A stretch of DNA of 64,000 bases from contig JANCMB010000001.1 of the NCBI GenBank assembly GCA_031317595.1, positions 2,102,971 through 2,166,970 of the forward strand, in the 5' to 3' direction. The translations under genes and the position numbers were made by a program. Position 1 is the stretch's first letter. The number at the start of each line of letters is the position of its first letter. The notes beneath the pieces are model-generated. The model did no database searches and was not told where the DNA came from. It saw nothing but the letters and a program-made list of their open reading frames with translations. This stretch comes from Glutamicibacter sp. PS (GTDB lineage: Bacteria; Actinomycetota; Actinomycetes; Actinomycetales; Micrococcaceae). Below are positions 41,646 through 51,268 of this stretch, one piece after another.

Positions 41646-43514
41646 CTAGGACGTGCCAGATTCCTGAAACTGGGTGCGATAGAACTGAGCGTAGTGCTGT
41701 CCTACGGCAAGCAACTGCTCATGGGTACCGCGTTCGACGATGCGGCCATCGTGCACCACGAGAATTTCATCCGCATCACGGATGGTTGAAAGGCGATGCG
41801 CAATCACCAACGCGGTGCGCCGCTCGAGGGCACGGGTGAGTGCCTGCTGCACAAGTCGCTCATTCCGTGAATCGAGCGCAGCGGTCGCTTCGTCCAGAAT
41901 CACGAAGCGTGGGTTCGACAGAATCATACGGGCGATGGTCAGTCGTTGCCGTTCCCCGCCCGACAGTCGGTAACCGCGTTCCCCCACGACGGTATCGAGA
42001 CCGTCAGGCAGGCTCTGCACATGCGCCCGAAGCTGGGCATCGCTCAACGCCTCCCACAACTCTTGCTCACTTGCTTCGGGGTTTGCTAGCAGGAGATTTG
42101 CTCGGATCGTCTCATGAAGCAGGTGGCCATCCTGCGTGACGACGCCCAAGGCAGCGTGCAGGGACTGCAAGGTCACCTCTCGAACGTCATGGCCTCCAAT
42201 CTCCACGCTTCCGGAGCTCACGTCGTAGAGCCGTGACGCTAACTGAGCAATCGTGGACTTTCCGGCTCCCGAGGAACCGACCAATGCCACAGTGTGCCCC
42301 GCAGGCACCTCAAAGTCGATGTCGTGAAGCACCTGCTCGCCCCCGCGAGTGTCGAGCACCGCAGTATCCTCCAACGACGCAAGCGACACCTCCTCGGGAC
42401 TGGGGTACGCGAAATTCACGTGGTTGAACCGCACGTCGAGGTCCCCGGCAGGAAGCTCGCGCGCATCATTGCGATCTTTGATCAGCGGCTCGAGATCAAG
42501 CACCTCGAAGACTCGATCGAAACTCACCAACGCGCTCGTGATCTCGACTCGAGCATTGGCCAGTCCCGTCAGCGGTGTGTAAAGGCGCACGATGAGCATG
42601 CCTAGTGTCACGACGTCGCCTGCGGCCATCTGCCCGCGTAGCGCATAGAACCCGCCAAGTCCGTACACCATGGCCAAAGACAGGGCGGCCACGAGACTCA
42701 ACGCGGTAACGAAGGCGAACTGTCGGATGGTCATCTTCACGCCGATATCGCGCACCTTATCTGCGCGCAAGGCAAACTGTGCGGACTCCTCGGCGGGACG
42801 ACCGTACAGCTTGATCAAGGTGGCACCTGGCGCGGAGAAACGCTCGGTCATCTGCGTGCTCATGGACGCATTCAGATCTGCAGATTGCTTCCGTAACCCC
42901 GCGAGTGACCTGCCGAAGCGGCGAGCTGGAAGCACAAAAATCGGAAACAACACCAAGGCCAGCAGGGTAACCTGCCATGAGGTGGTAAACATGACAACCG
43001 CCGTTAGCACCAGTGAAACCGCGTTGGAGACGATGCCCGACAGTGTTCCTGCAAATGCCGCTTGCGCGCCAATCACATCGGAATTAAGACGAGAGATCAG
43101 GGCCCCGGTCCGCGTCCTAGCAAAGAACGCCACCGGCATGCGTTGCACGTGATCGAACACCTGAGTGCGTAAGTCAAAGATAATGCGTTCGCCAAGGTTG
43201 GAGGACTGCCAGCGCACCAACATCGAGACAACGGCGTCGAGCACCGCAACACCCGCGATGATCATCGCCAGATTGCGTATGGTCTCCCAACTGTCTTGTC
43301 CAACTATCGCATCAACTACGCGGCCGGCCAACACCGGGGTGATCACCGCGAGCCCAGCTGAAATAATCGAAAATAGGACGAAGATGACCAAGCGAGACTT
43401 GTAGGCGGCGGCAAAACGTAGCACACGTCGCGGAGTCCGCTCGTCGTACGCCCGTTCGGAACCTTCGTTCTGAAGTTTCCACAAAGAACTCCACGCCGCA
43501 TGTTCCATGCTCAT
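41646..43514 (-). CDS. ABC transporter, fused permease/ATP-binding (exporter type)
   Basis: The 622-residue half-transporter has six TM helices (about 40-330) and a C-terminal ATPase domain. The ATPase has Walker A GSSGAGKST, Q-loop VVTQDGHLL, signature LSGGERQR and Walker B FVILDEATAALDS. Such MsbA/LmrA-like proteins dimerise and export lipids or drugs. The start is ATG at 43514 or, with slightly different spacing, 43508. It is unpaired here, so it probably works as a homodimer. Confidence 0.92.
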   Translation of the reverse strand: MSMEHAAWSSLWKLQNEGSERAYDERTPRRVLRFAAAYKSRLVIFVLFSIISAGLAVITPVLAGRVVDAIVGQDSWETIRNLAMIIAGVAVLDAVVSMLVRWQSSNLGERIIFDLRTQVFDHVQRMPVAFFARTRTGALISRLNSDVIGAQAAFAGTLSGIVSNAVSLVLTAVVMFTTSWQVTLLALVLFPIFVLPARRFGRSLAGLRKQSADLNASMSTQMTERFSAPGATLIKLYGRPAEESAQFALRADKVRDIGVKMTIRQFAFVTALSLVAALSLAMVYGLGGFYALRGQMAAGDVVTLGMLIVRLYTPLTGLANARVEITSALVSFDRVFEVLDLEPLIKDRNDARELPAGDLDVRFNHVNFAYPSPEEVSLASLEDTAVLDTRGGEQVLHDIDFEVPAGHTVALVGSSGAGKSTIAQLASRLYDVSSGSVEIGGHDVREVTLQSLHAALGVVTQDGHLLHETIRANLLLANPEASEQELWEALSDAQLRAHVQSLPDGLDTVVGERGYRLSGGERQRLTIARMILSNPRFVILDEATAALDSRNERLVQQALTRALERRTALVIAHRLSTIRDADEILVVHDGRIVERGTHEQLLAVGQHYAQFYRTQFQESGTS

Positions 43515-43584
43515 AATCGCCGCACCCGCTTCCTACCTAGGCCAAGATCCCTAGGCATAACTCTCAAGGCAGCGATTCTATTTC

Positions 43585-44079
43585 TCAACTAGCCTGCAAG
43601 TACTCGTTCCACGTCTCATCTATGCGATCCAGGCCGCTGATCAGATGCCCACCGTAGCTGGGCTCACGCGGGGTAAATTTGAGTTTCCACCCCAGCTGGG
43701 CCAGCGTCTTGTCCGCCTTACGGCTGTTGCAAGGCAGACAAGCTGCTACCAGGTTCTCCCACGTATTGAGCCCGCCGCGCGACCGCGGTATCACGTGGTC
43801 GATGGTATTTGCCGCACGTCCACAATAGGCGCAACGAAAGTGGTCCCGACGAAGAACGCCCCTACGGGAGACATGATTCATGCTCCTGTAGGGGCGTCTA
43901 ACATAACGCTTGAGAACTATAACTGTGGGCCGCGGCAGCTGGCCATGCGTGCTCCGCACGGGTGCTGCAACGTCCTCGACCACGATGCTAGCTTTCTCGG
44001 CTAGCACAAGAAGGAGCGCTCGACGAAAGGTAACCACGGCTAGTGGCTCGTACCCTGCGTTCAAAACCAGTGTTCTCAT
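43585..44079 (-). CDS. HNH endonuclease
   Basis: This 164-residue protein is the widespread actinobacterial single-domain HNH nuclease. The N-terminal part is MRTLVLNAGYEPLAVVTFRRAL. The zinc-finger and catalytic part has CAYCG, TIDHVIPRSRGG, NLVAACLPCN and a closing RKADKTLAQLGW. The exact substrate is unknown. It is not next to phage genes and appears to be a chromosomal core gene. Confidence 0.92.
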   Translation of the reverse strand: MRTLVLNAGYEPLAVVTFRRALLLVLAEKASIVVEDVAAPVRSTHGQLPRPTVIVLKRYVRRPYRSMNHVSRRGVLRRDHFRCAYCGRAANTIDHVIPRSRGGLNTWENLVAACLPCNSRKADKTLAQLGWKLKFTPREPSYGGHLISGLDRIDETWNEYLQAS

Positions 44080-44251
44080 GCGCGTGCTTCTTTCCGGCGT
44101 CTGCTGTGCACCTCTTTCAGTGCAGTGCCTGTTTCGCTTCGTCTACTCATTCCACTTGTAGCCTAGGCGAAGACTAGTACTAATGTCAGCGATACGGTCT
44201 CTGACAAAGAACATTTCACCTACGTTAGGACCAAAGTTCACCGTAGAAAAC

Positions 44252-44289
44252 ACGCGGCCCCCGAAACCGTGAAGTTTCGGGGGCCGCGT
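44252..44289 (-). terminator. Intrinsic terminator of the NlpC/P60 gene
   Basis: ACGCGGCCCCCGAAAC (44252-44267) and its perfect complement (44274-44289) form a 16-bp stem with a 6-nt loop. GTTTTCT follows on the minus strand. Confidence 0.85.
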
Positions 44290-44302
44290 CAAAGCTATGA
44301 TT

Positions 44303-45169
44303 CTAGCGTGCCAGGGTGTAGTAACCGTAGAGCGGGTTACGGGTCACCGAGTGGATCATGGTGTCCACGGTCGGGTTCTGCGCGCCAATCATCTTGCCGC
44401 CACCTAGGTAGATGCCAACGTGACCGCCACCGTTCTGGAAGACAAGGTCACCCGGCTTCGGGCTGCTGGTGCGCTTGAACTGGCCGGAGCCCAGAATTGC
44501 CGAGGTACCACGGGCGATGTTGATGCCGTGCTGAGCGTAAACGTACTTCACGAAGCCCGAGCAATCCCAACCGGAAGGCGAGGAACCGCCCCACACGTAA
44601 GGAACGCCGACGTACTTGGCTGCGGTCGCAGCAATACCCGACAGGCTGGAAGTCTGGACGCTGGATTCTTCCTTCGTCACAGTGCTCTGCGTGGTTCCGG
44701 AAGATTCCTGGCCACCGTTGCGGTTCTGGCGGGTGGTCGGAGCCAAGCTTCCGCCACCGTTGGAGTTGCTGCTGGTGGTAGTGGTGGTGGACCCACCGCT
44801 ACGGTTCTGACGAGTCGTCGGAGTGATGTCGTTGGCGACGGCCACGACTACAGGCTCCGGCTTCGCTTCAGCGGTGAAGCCGGCACGTTCAATCTGAACC
44901 TTCTCAGACTTGTCGCTGGCAACCTTCACTGCCTTGACGGAAACTCGTTCCGGGTTAATGGTGTCAACCGGGGATGCGGAAACATCGCGCGGTGCGGTGG
45001 CCTGGCCTGGCACACCCAATGCGACGATCAAACCGGATGCGGCAGCTACTACTGCTGCCTGGCGTCCAACCGATCCTGCATTCGAGGACACTGCCTGAGA
45101 GATAACCTCAAGCGGGTTGGTGCTTGCCGATGGGGCGCGGTGGCGTCCCTGCGACTGGCGCTTGGTCAC
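44303..45169 (-). CDS. NlpC/P60 (C40) cell-wall endopeptidase
   Basis: This 288-residue secreted or anchored protein has a basic N-terminus and a hydrophobic signal-anchor (about 36-55). A Thr/Ser/Asn-rich linker follows, with a duplicated PTTRQNR segment (near 117-123 and 144-150). The C-terminal NlpC/P60 domain has catalytic Cys203 (GWDCSGFVKYVY) and His250 (GGGHVGIYLGGG). It cleaves peptidoglycan stem peptides. A c-di-AMP riboswitch lies in its leader, so wall turnover is coupled to c-di-AMP. The GTG start has an AGGAGAGG region about 10 nt upstream. Confidence 0.93.
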   Translation of the reverse strand: MTKRQSQGRHRAPSASTNPLEVISQAVSSNAGSVGRQAAVVAAASGLIVALGVPGQATAPRDVSASPVDTINPERVSVKAVKVASDKSEKVQIERAGFTAEAKPEPVVVAVANDITPTTRQNRSGGSTTTTTSSNSNGGGSLAPTTRQNRNGGQESSGTTQSTVTKEESSVQTSSLSGIAATAAKYVGVPYVWGGSSPSGWDCSGFVKYVYAQHGINIARGTSAILGSGQFKRTSSPKPGDLVFQNGGGHVGIYLGGGKMIGAQNPTVDTMIHSVTRNPLYGYYTLAR

Positions 45170-45185
45170 GATAAAGCCTCTCCTT

Positions 45186-45330
45186 GATACCTACGAGGTA
45201 AGCTGTCGGGTTCGAAGTGGAGTTACCTCGGTGGATTCGAAGTTTCCTTCTCTTCCACTTCACCCCTAGGGTTATTGGCCTAGCCAATCACCCGATGTTG
45301 GTTCCCCCGCCACTGCCGTACGAGTTGTGT
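45186..45330 (-). promoter_or_regulatory. c-di-AMP riboswitch (ydaO/yuaA) before NlpC/P60 gene
   Basis: Read on the minus strand, the leader contains the conserved aptamer blocks GCGGGGGAACCAAC, AGGGGTGAAG, and AACCCGACAGCTTACC followed by TCGTAGG. These are the hallmark elements of the ydaO-type riboswitch. A TTATACAC box just 5' of the aptamer on the minus strand is a plausible promoter -10. The end points are approximate. Confidence 0.88.
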
Positions 45331-45463
45331 ATAACTACCACCGCGTGTTGACAGTGCTCGGTTCTCACGCGATGTTGCCCAGCGATTCCCTGGGCACGAG
45401 TTCAAGTCTATAGGAGCGAACTCCAATTGTCACATTTTGGTCACGAATTGGTGACCAAGATCG

Positions 45464-46471
45464 TTATAACCAGCCGCGCGGGTCCTTGAAGTCACCATCG
45501 ACGATGACCTCGAAGTGCACATGGCACCCCGTCGAATTGCCGGTAGTACCGCTTAATGCAATGAGATCGCCTCGCTCGACTTTATCTCCCACATTGACCA
45601 AAAGCTGCGAATTGTGGCTGTACCCGGTCTCAAGACCGTTGCCATGTTCGATTGTCACGCGCTTGCCGGAGTGACCAGCCCAGCCCGCAACGGTAACAGT
45701 TCCGGCAGCAGAAGCCCGCACCTCGGTGCCGCACGCTACGCCGTAATCCATGCCGCTGTGAATCATATAACCGGGTCCGGTCGGGTTCTTGCGGTGCCCA
45801 AAGGGAGAAGTGATGCGGTTTGAGTTCACGGGCGCATTTAGCAGACCAGCCGACTCAATAGCCGTTACATCGCCACCTGAAGCGGACATGACCTCTGAGA
45901 ACTTCTCCTCAGCGGCAACTTCCGGATTGCGCTCAGACTTAAAGGAAGCTCTCTGAACGTCAAGCCCACCAGCATTTGGAGCCTTGACATCAACAACGGC
46001 CGAGTTCGCAGCGCGCTCAGCCTGGACAGTATGTTCTTGCTTGTCTACAGAACTTGCCAATTGCGGACTCACCGCGGCTAGGGCAAGACCAGACACGGCG
46101 GCTACTGCAGCAACCTTGTGCGTAAATCCTAGGTTGAGGCTCTTCTTCGGAGCTCGCTTGAGCTCCTGAACTAGAGCACCATTAGCTTCGTTAACACTCT
46201 GCTTCGGCGCCGGGAAGGCAATGACATTGCCTTCGACCGATTCTGCGGCATGCAGATCGGCCTGACGAGGAGCAACACCATATCGACGCACCGTTTCGAA
46301 ACGGCGGCCAACATAATTGGCATGGGTGGGCGCAGGGGCCCCCATGGAGACCTCGGCTACGCGTCGCGCACGACGTCCGCCAACCTGCTCGGTTGCGGCC
46401 GCGGCAATTTCTTGCACCTCGTCTACCTTGGTCGCCGCGGCACGGCGCCCCGAAACGTTGGTTTCTGCCAA
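45464..46471 (-). CDS. M23-family peptidoglycan endopeptidase
   Basis: The 335-residue protein has a long N-terminal region with a hydrophobic anchor (about 118-138, FTHKVAAVAAVSGLALAAVS). The C-terminal M23/LytM domain has HSGMDYGVACGTEVRASAAG (HxxxD zinc motif) and CHVHFEV (HxH). It hydrolyses peptide bridges in the wall. I prefer TTG at 46471, with AGAGGGA 5-7 nt upstream, over GTG at 46486, which has no ribosome binding site and borders the riboswitch. A c-di-AMP riboswitch precedes it. Confidence 0.88.
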   Translation of the reverse strand: MAETNVSGRRAAATKVDEVQEIAAAATEQVGGRRARRVAEVSMGAPAPTHANYVGRRFETVRRYGVAPRQADLHAAESVEGNVIAFPAPKQSVNEANGALVQELKRAPKKSLNLGFTHKVAAVAAVSGLALAAVSPQLASSVDKQEHTVQAERAANSAVVDVKAPNAGGLDVQRASFKSERNPEVAAEEKFSEVMSASGGDVTAIESAGLLNAPVNSNRITSPFGHRKNPTGPGYMIHSGMDYGVACGTEVRASAAGTVTVAGWAGHSGKRVTIEHGNGLETGYSHNSQLLVNVGDKVERGDLIALSGTTGNSTGCHVHFEVIVDGDFKDPRGWL

Positions 46472-46490
46472 AACTTTCCCTCTCACGTTC

Positions 46491-46650
46491 GCGCCTGCGA
46501 AGTTAGCTGTCGGGTTCGGCCCCTGAGAAAAGGCCTGCCATGATCCCCCAAGAACATGGCTTCACCCCAAGACGCAGTCGCGCCAAAAGATGTGGGTCCC
46601 CCGCTATTGCCCTACTTTTGTCCCTAACGCATCCGGACACAGGGCAATAC
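46491..46650 (-). promoter_or_regulatory. c-di-AMP riboswitch (ydaO/yuaA) before M23 gene
   Basis: The minus strand carries GCGGGGGACCCAC, then TTGGGGTGAAG, then GAACCCGACAGCTAAC followed by TTCGCAGGCGCG. This is a near-textbook match to the ydaO aptamer. It ends only about 20 nt before the TTG start, which suggests control of initiation or an overlapping expression platform. The 5' limit is approximate. Confidence 0.92.
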
Positions 46651-46737
46651 TCGGCGGTAGTGTCCGGAATTAGCAGTCCACACAGACGTGCGGAGCCATA
46701 TCCAGCCTACCGGTCGAACGGTAAAGTTACAATTTCG

Positions 46738-47436
46738 TTATCTTTTGAGGGAGCGCACAAAGACGTGACTACTGACCTCTACCGGCAGCTCCAGCGCCCC
46801 TTCGATGCCATCCACACGGACCACGACATAGTCATCCGCACGCTCTAGAGTGACGACCGCACCCGGAGTAATTCCACCTTCATTCAGTTGTCCGAGCAGG
46901 ATTGGGTCGGTCTGAATGGGCTCGGCCAGACGCTCAATGGTGACCGGCCCGTGATTGCCCTCGAGCAACGCGGTGTCTAGATTCTGCACGTCAACTGAGA
47001 TTTTGCTCACATTGGGGCCACCGAGAACCTCGAGACCCGGAATCGGGTTCCCATACGGCGAAACCGTCGGGTTGCCCAACAACTCATAAAGGCGACGCTC
47101 GACACGCTCGCTCATCACGTGCTCCCAACGGCACGCTTCCTCATGGATGTATTCCCAATCCAAGCCGATCATGTCGGCTAGGAGGCGCTCAGCAAGTCGG
47201 TGCTTGCGCATCACGCTCGTTGCCAATTCGTGACCTTTTTCGGTCAAGGCAAGGTGACGATCCGATGACACGACTAATAAACCGTCACGTTCCATACGCG
47301 CCACGGTCTGAGAAACGGTTGGCCCCGAATGGCCAAGACGCTCCGCGATACGTGCACGCAGCGCGACGATCTCCTCTTCCTGCAATTCGAGGATGGTACG
47401 CAGGTACATCTCTGTGGTATCGATGAGGTCAGACAC
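46738..47436 (-). CDS. ideR: Iron-dependent repressor IdeR/DtxR
   Basis: The 232 residues align closely with DtxR/IdeR. The winged helix includes HSGPTVSQTVARMERDGLL. The metal ligands sit at the classical positions: Met10, His79, Glu83, His98, Cys102, Glu105 and His106. A C-terminal SH3-like domain follows. When bound to Fe(II) it represses iron-uptake genes. A candidate box lies before the siderophore-interacting protein gene at 8672-8690. GTG at 47436 has AGGAG 8 nt upstream. It diverges from serC. Confidence 0.94.
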   Translation of the reverse strand: MSDLIDTTEMYLRTILELQEEEIVALRARIAERLGHSGPTVSQTVARMERDGLLVVSSDRHLALTEKGHELATSVMRKHRLAERLLADMIGLDWEYIHEEACRWEHVMSERVERRLYELLGNPTVSPYGNPIPGLEVLGGPNVSKISVDVQNLDTALLEGNHGPVTIERLAEPIQTDPILLGQLNEGGITPGAVVTLERADDYVVVRVDGIEGALELPVEVSSHVFVRSLKR

Positions 47437-47558
47437 GGTAGTCGCTCCTGGGAATTAACATCAGTTCAAGGTCGCTTAGGAAAACGAGACGTCATAGTCC
47501 ACTCTACTTGCTTAGACCGTCAGCTCGCCTTTCAACGCTCGATGTTGCACCGGCGTAA

Positions 47559-48833
<1,275 letters not shown>

Positions 48834-48841
48834 TCACGGCT

Positions 48842-48901
48842 GGCCTTAACGCACTGATGGCATCGGACCAATTGGTTCGATGCCATCAGTGCGTTAAGGC
48901 C
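48842..48901. terminator. Very long bidirectional hairpin, 28-bp stem
   Basis: The left arm 48842-48869 (starting GGCCTTAACGCACTGATGG) pairs with 48874-48901 around an AATT loop. Only one position is non-Watson-Crick. It lies between the convergent serC and DUF3027 genes and serves both as terminator. It lacks a U-tract. Confidence 0.85.
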
Positions 48902-48909
48902 TCTAGCAG

Positions 48910-49554
48910 CTATGAATCGTTGCCCCGCTGACGCTGTGCCGCGCGGCGGCGTGCTGCCGTGCGTTGCGCCGTGCGGCGGCGGCGCACGGGACGACGCGTG
49001 CTCTTACGAGCCGTTACCGTCTGCGCTTGACCGATATCCGGCTCCTGAGTGCTCGGCGTATCGGTATCTGACGTTTTGGTCGCGCCTTCAGCTGCCGAAT
49101 GTGCATCTGCTTCGGGCTCAGCGAACTCCTGTGCGCTTTCCTCGGTTGCGTCGGGCGTGACATCGGCCGTAGCGCCTGGCTCGACGGCTTCTGCGGCGTT
49201 AGCTTCGTCCTCTTGCTCCCGCTGGGCCTTTTCTAGTTCTTCCTTTTCCAGACGTTCGGCCCACGGAACCCAAGCCGGTGCAAGCAGGGCGTCTTCCCCG
49301 GGGATGATCCCTACCTCGCAGACGGTCAGATCCTTAGACTTAGCCCGTGGCACACGTGCCAGAGTTGCGAACCACGTCCAGCCCCGGTACCCACGCTTAT
49401 GGGAGACAAATCGATGGGTGACTAATCGCTCACCAGTCGCTTCGGCTGCCACATGCTCACCGAGTTCGCCTTCTTCGGTCACCTCGACAAGGGCCGCTCG
49501 AGCCTCGTCCACGGCATCTGCCAGGATTTGATCCAGCTTGGGTTTACGGGGCAT
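48910..49554 (-). CDS. DUF3027 domain-containing protein
   Basis: The 214-residue protein has the conserved N-terminal DUF3027 part (KLDQILADAVDEARAAL, RFVSHKRGYRGWTWFATLAR, VCEVGIIPGEDALLAPAWVPWAERL). A long acidic Glu/Ala/Thr-rich middle follows (about 110-180), and then a very basic Arg-rich tail (TRRPVRRRRTAQRTAARRRAAQRQR). The function is unknown. The charged tail suggests nucleic acid binding. It is 3 nt downstream of the cold-shock protein gene and co-transcribed. Confidence 0.9.
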   Translation of the reverse strand: MPRKPKLDQILADAVDEARAALVEVTEEGELGEHVAAEATGERLVTHRFVSHKRGYRGWTWFATLARVPRAKSKDLTVCEVGIIPGEDALLAPAWVPWAERLEKEELEKAQREQEDEANAAEAVEPGATADVTPDATEESAQEFAEPEADAHSAAEGATKTSDTDTPSTQEPDIGQAQTVTARKSTRRPVRRRRTAQRTAARRRAAQRQRGNDS

Positions 49555-49557
49555 GTT

Positions 49558-49941
49558 TTATACGTCCAGATCGTCGGCCACTGCGCGCAGCACGGTGGCA
49601 ACCTTTTTTCCGTGTGCCTGATCAGGATAACGCCCCTTGCGCAACGTGTTCGACACCGAGTCCAGTAATTTGATCAGGTCCTCGATCAGCGCCGCTTCCT
49701 GTTCTGGCTTCTTGCGCTTGGCCCGGGCCACGGAAGGGGCAGCCTCAAGAATGCGCACACCCAGTGCCTGCGGACCGCGGCGACCATCTGCAACGCCGAA
49801 CTCCAGGCGCGTTCCCGCGCGCAAATCTTGCACACCGGCAGGCAATGCTGCGGCGTTCAAGTACACTTCTTTACCGTCCTCGGCGGTGATGAAGCCAAAA
49901 CCCTTGGCTTTCTCATACCACTTAACCTTGCCGGTAGGCAT
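49558..49941 (-). CDS. Cold-shock domain protein with C-terminal extension
   Basis: This 127-residue protein starts with a cold-shock OB fold (MPTGKVKWYEKAKGFGFI, RNP1 KGFGFI at 13-18). RNP2 is degenerate (VYLN in place of VFVH). About 60 extra C-terminal residues are Lys/Arg/Glu-rich. It binds single-stranded nucleic acid as an RNA chaperone. GAGGAGA lies 6 nt before the ATG. It is operonic with DUF3027, an arrangement typical of actinobacteria. Confidence 0.92.
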   Translation of the reverse strand: MPTGKVKWYEKAKGFGFITAEDGKEVYLNAAALPAGVQDLRAGTRLEFGVADGRRGPQALGVRILEAAPSVARAKRKKPEQEAALIEDLIKLLDSVSNTLRKGRYPDQAHGKKVATVLRAVADDLDV

Positions 49942-50189
49942 GATCGGTCTCCTCGTTCATTTCTCGTATCTATCGCGCTCCGCGTTCGCGGTGACCGGCG
50001 CGTGCTCAGGCGTTCGAGCCGCAGGGAGCATCCAACCGGGAATCTACATTTCATTCATCCGGGTGCTCTACCACTGGGCACGAATCAAGTCGAATACCTT
50101 AGATTATGTCATCCAGCGCTAGATTGTTCACAGTTGGATGTTCACCGCTCCGACAGACAACGCGCCAAAGCCGGGTAAAGTTGGACACC

Positions 50190-50408
50190 GTGAGCACTTC
50201 TTCGACCGTCATTTCAGTGATTTCCCGCACCGCCATTGTCATCGCGGCTCTTTCCACCGTCTCACTTATCGCGATTCTCGTCCTCTACTTCGCCGAAATG
50301 TCGATCCCTGCTGCCGTGATGGCCATTGGCATCTTCGGGCTCCCCATCGCTTTCATTCTGGGAGGCGTCGTGGTGGTCAACAATATTCTTCAACGCCGCA
50401 ACAGCTGA
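50190..50408 (+). CDS. Small membrane protein of unknown function
   Basis: The 72-residue product has a Ser/Thr-rich start and two hydrophobic helices (about 14-32 and 40-60), ending NNILQRRNS. GTG at 50190 lies 8 nt after TAAAGT (50176-50181), so it may be leaderless. An ATG further upstream at 50106 gives a less convincing, non-hydrophobic extension. I recognise no family. It lies 110 nt before the response regulator. Confidence 0.65.
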   Translation: MSTSSTVISVISRTAIVIAALSTVSLIAILVLYFAEMSIPAAVMAIGIFGLPIAFILGGVVVVNNILQRRNS

Positions 50409-50457
50409 GGTTTCTGCAACCACACTGCTTCTTCCGACGCCACCCTGTACAGGACGC

Positions 50458-50499
50458 GCTCAGCAGACTCCCAGATAAGCTCAGCAGACTCCCAGATAA
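50458..50499. repeat. Perfect 21-bp tandem repeat before response regulator
   Basis: Two identical, directly adjacent 21-bp units (50458-50478 and 50479-50499), each beginning GCTCAGCAGACT, end 19 nt before the response-regulator start codon. The spacing is two helical turns, as for OmpR-family direct-repeat sites. Confidence 0.8.
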
Positions 50500-50518
50500 C
50501 GCGTGCAGACTGAAACGC

Positions 50519-51226
50519 ATGAATGCAAAAAGCCCTGAAGCAAAATTGCTGGTTGTCGACGACGAGCCGAATATCCGCGAGTTGCTTTCAACTTCTCTGC
50601 GTTTCGCCGGCTTCGAGGTAACGGCCGCGGCCAATGGTCGTGAAGCCTTAGCCGCCGTAGAAAACGAAGAACCAGACCTCGCCGTTCTGGATGTCATGTT
50701 GCCGGATATGGATGGTTTTACCATCACCCGTAAGTTGCGCGCCGCGGGCCGACACTTCCCGGTGCTCTTCCTTACCGCACGTGATGACACTAGCGACAAG
50801 GTCACGGGGCTAACCGTTGGTGGCGACGACTACGTCACCAAGCCCTTCAGCCTCGACGAGGTCGTCGCGCGCATTCGTGCCGTACTTCGGCGCACGGCCT
50901 CTGGCGAGGAAGAAAACGCCTCGATCGTCGTTGCCGATCTGGAACTCGACGATGATGCACATGAGGTCCGTCGTGCCGGTGAGATCATCGATCTCTCCCC
51001 GACCGAGTTCAAGCTCCTTCGCTACCTGATGATGAACCCAAATCGAGTACTGTCCAAGTCGCAGATCCTGGATCACGTCTGGGAGTACGACTTCAACGGC
51101 GATGCTTCGATCGTCGAGTCCTACATCTCCTACCTGCGACGCAAGGTCGATCGACCGGAGTGGACGCCTCTGATCCAAACCAAGCGAGGCGTCGGGTATC
51201 TGATGCGCACCCCAGACCGTCGCTAA
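50519..51226 (+). CDS. OmpR/PhoB-family response regulator
   Basis: This 235-residue protein has a receiver domain (acidic pocket VVDDE at 12-16, phospho-acceptor Asp58 in VLDVMLPDMDG, Lys in VTKPFSLDE). The C-terminal winged helix has DLSPTEFKLLRYLMMNPNRVLSK and FNGDASIVESYISYLRRK. It resembles the TrcR/MtrA group. ATG at 50519 is chosen because upstream in-frame codons would translate the 21-bp tandem repeat. It is followed 42 nt later by its sensor kinase. Confidence 0.94.
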   Translation: MNAKSPEAKLLVVDDEPNIRELLSTSLRFAGFEVTAAANGREALAAVENEEPDLAVLDVMLPDMDGFTITRKLRAAGRHFPVLFLTARDDTSDKVTGLTVGGDDYVTKPFSLDEVVARIRAVLRRTASGEEENASIVVADLELDDDAHEVRRAGEIIDLSPTEFKLLRYLMMNPNRVLSKSQILDHVWEYDFNGDASIVESYISYLRRKVDRPEWTPLIQTKRGVGYLMRTPDRR

Positions 51227-51268
51227 TCGCGATCGCACCATCCGAGGGAAGGAACAGAGAATCATCAG

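Noticed and set aside
43540-43556. CCTAGG...CCTAGG near the ABC exporter start
   Set aside because: CCTAGG is self-palindromic and short. The arrangement is likely by chance and lacks terminator or operator character.
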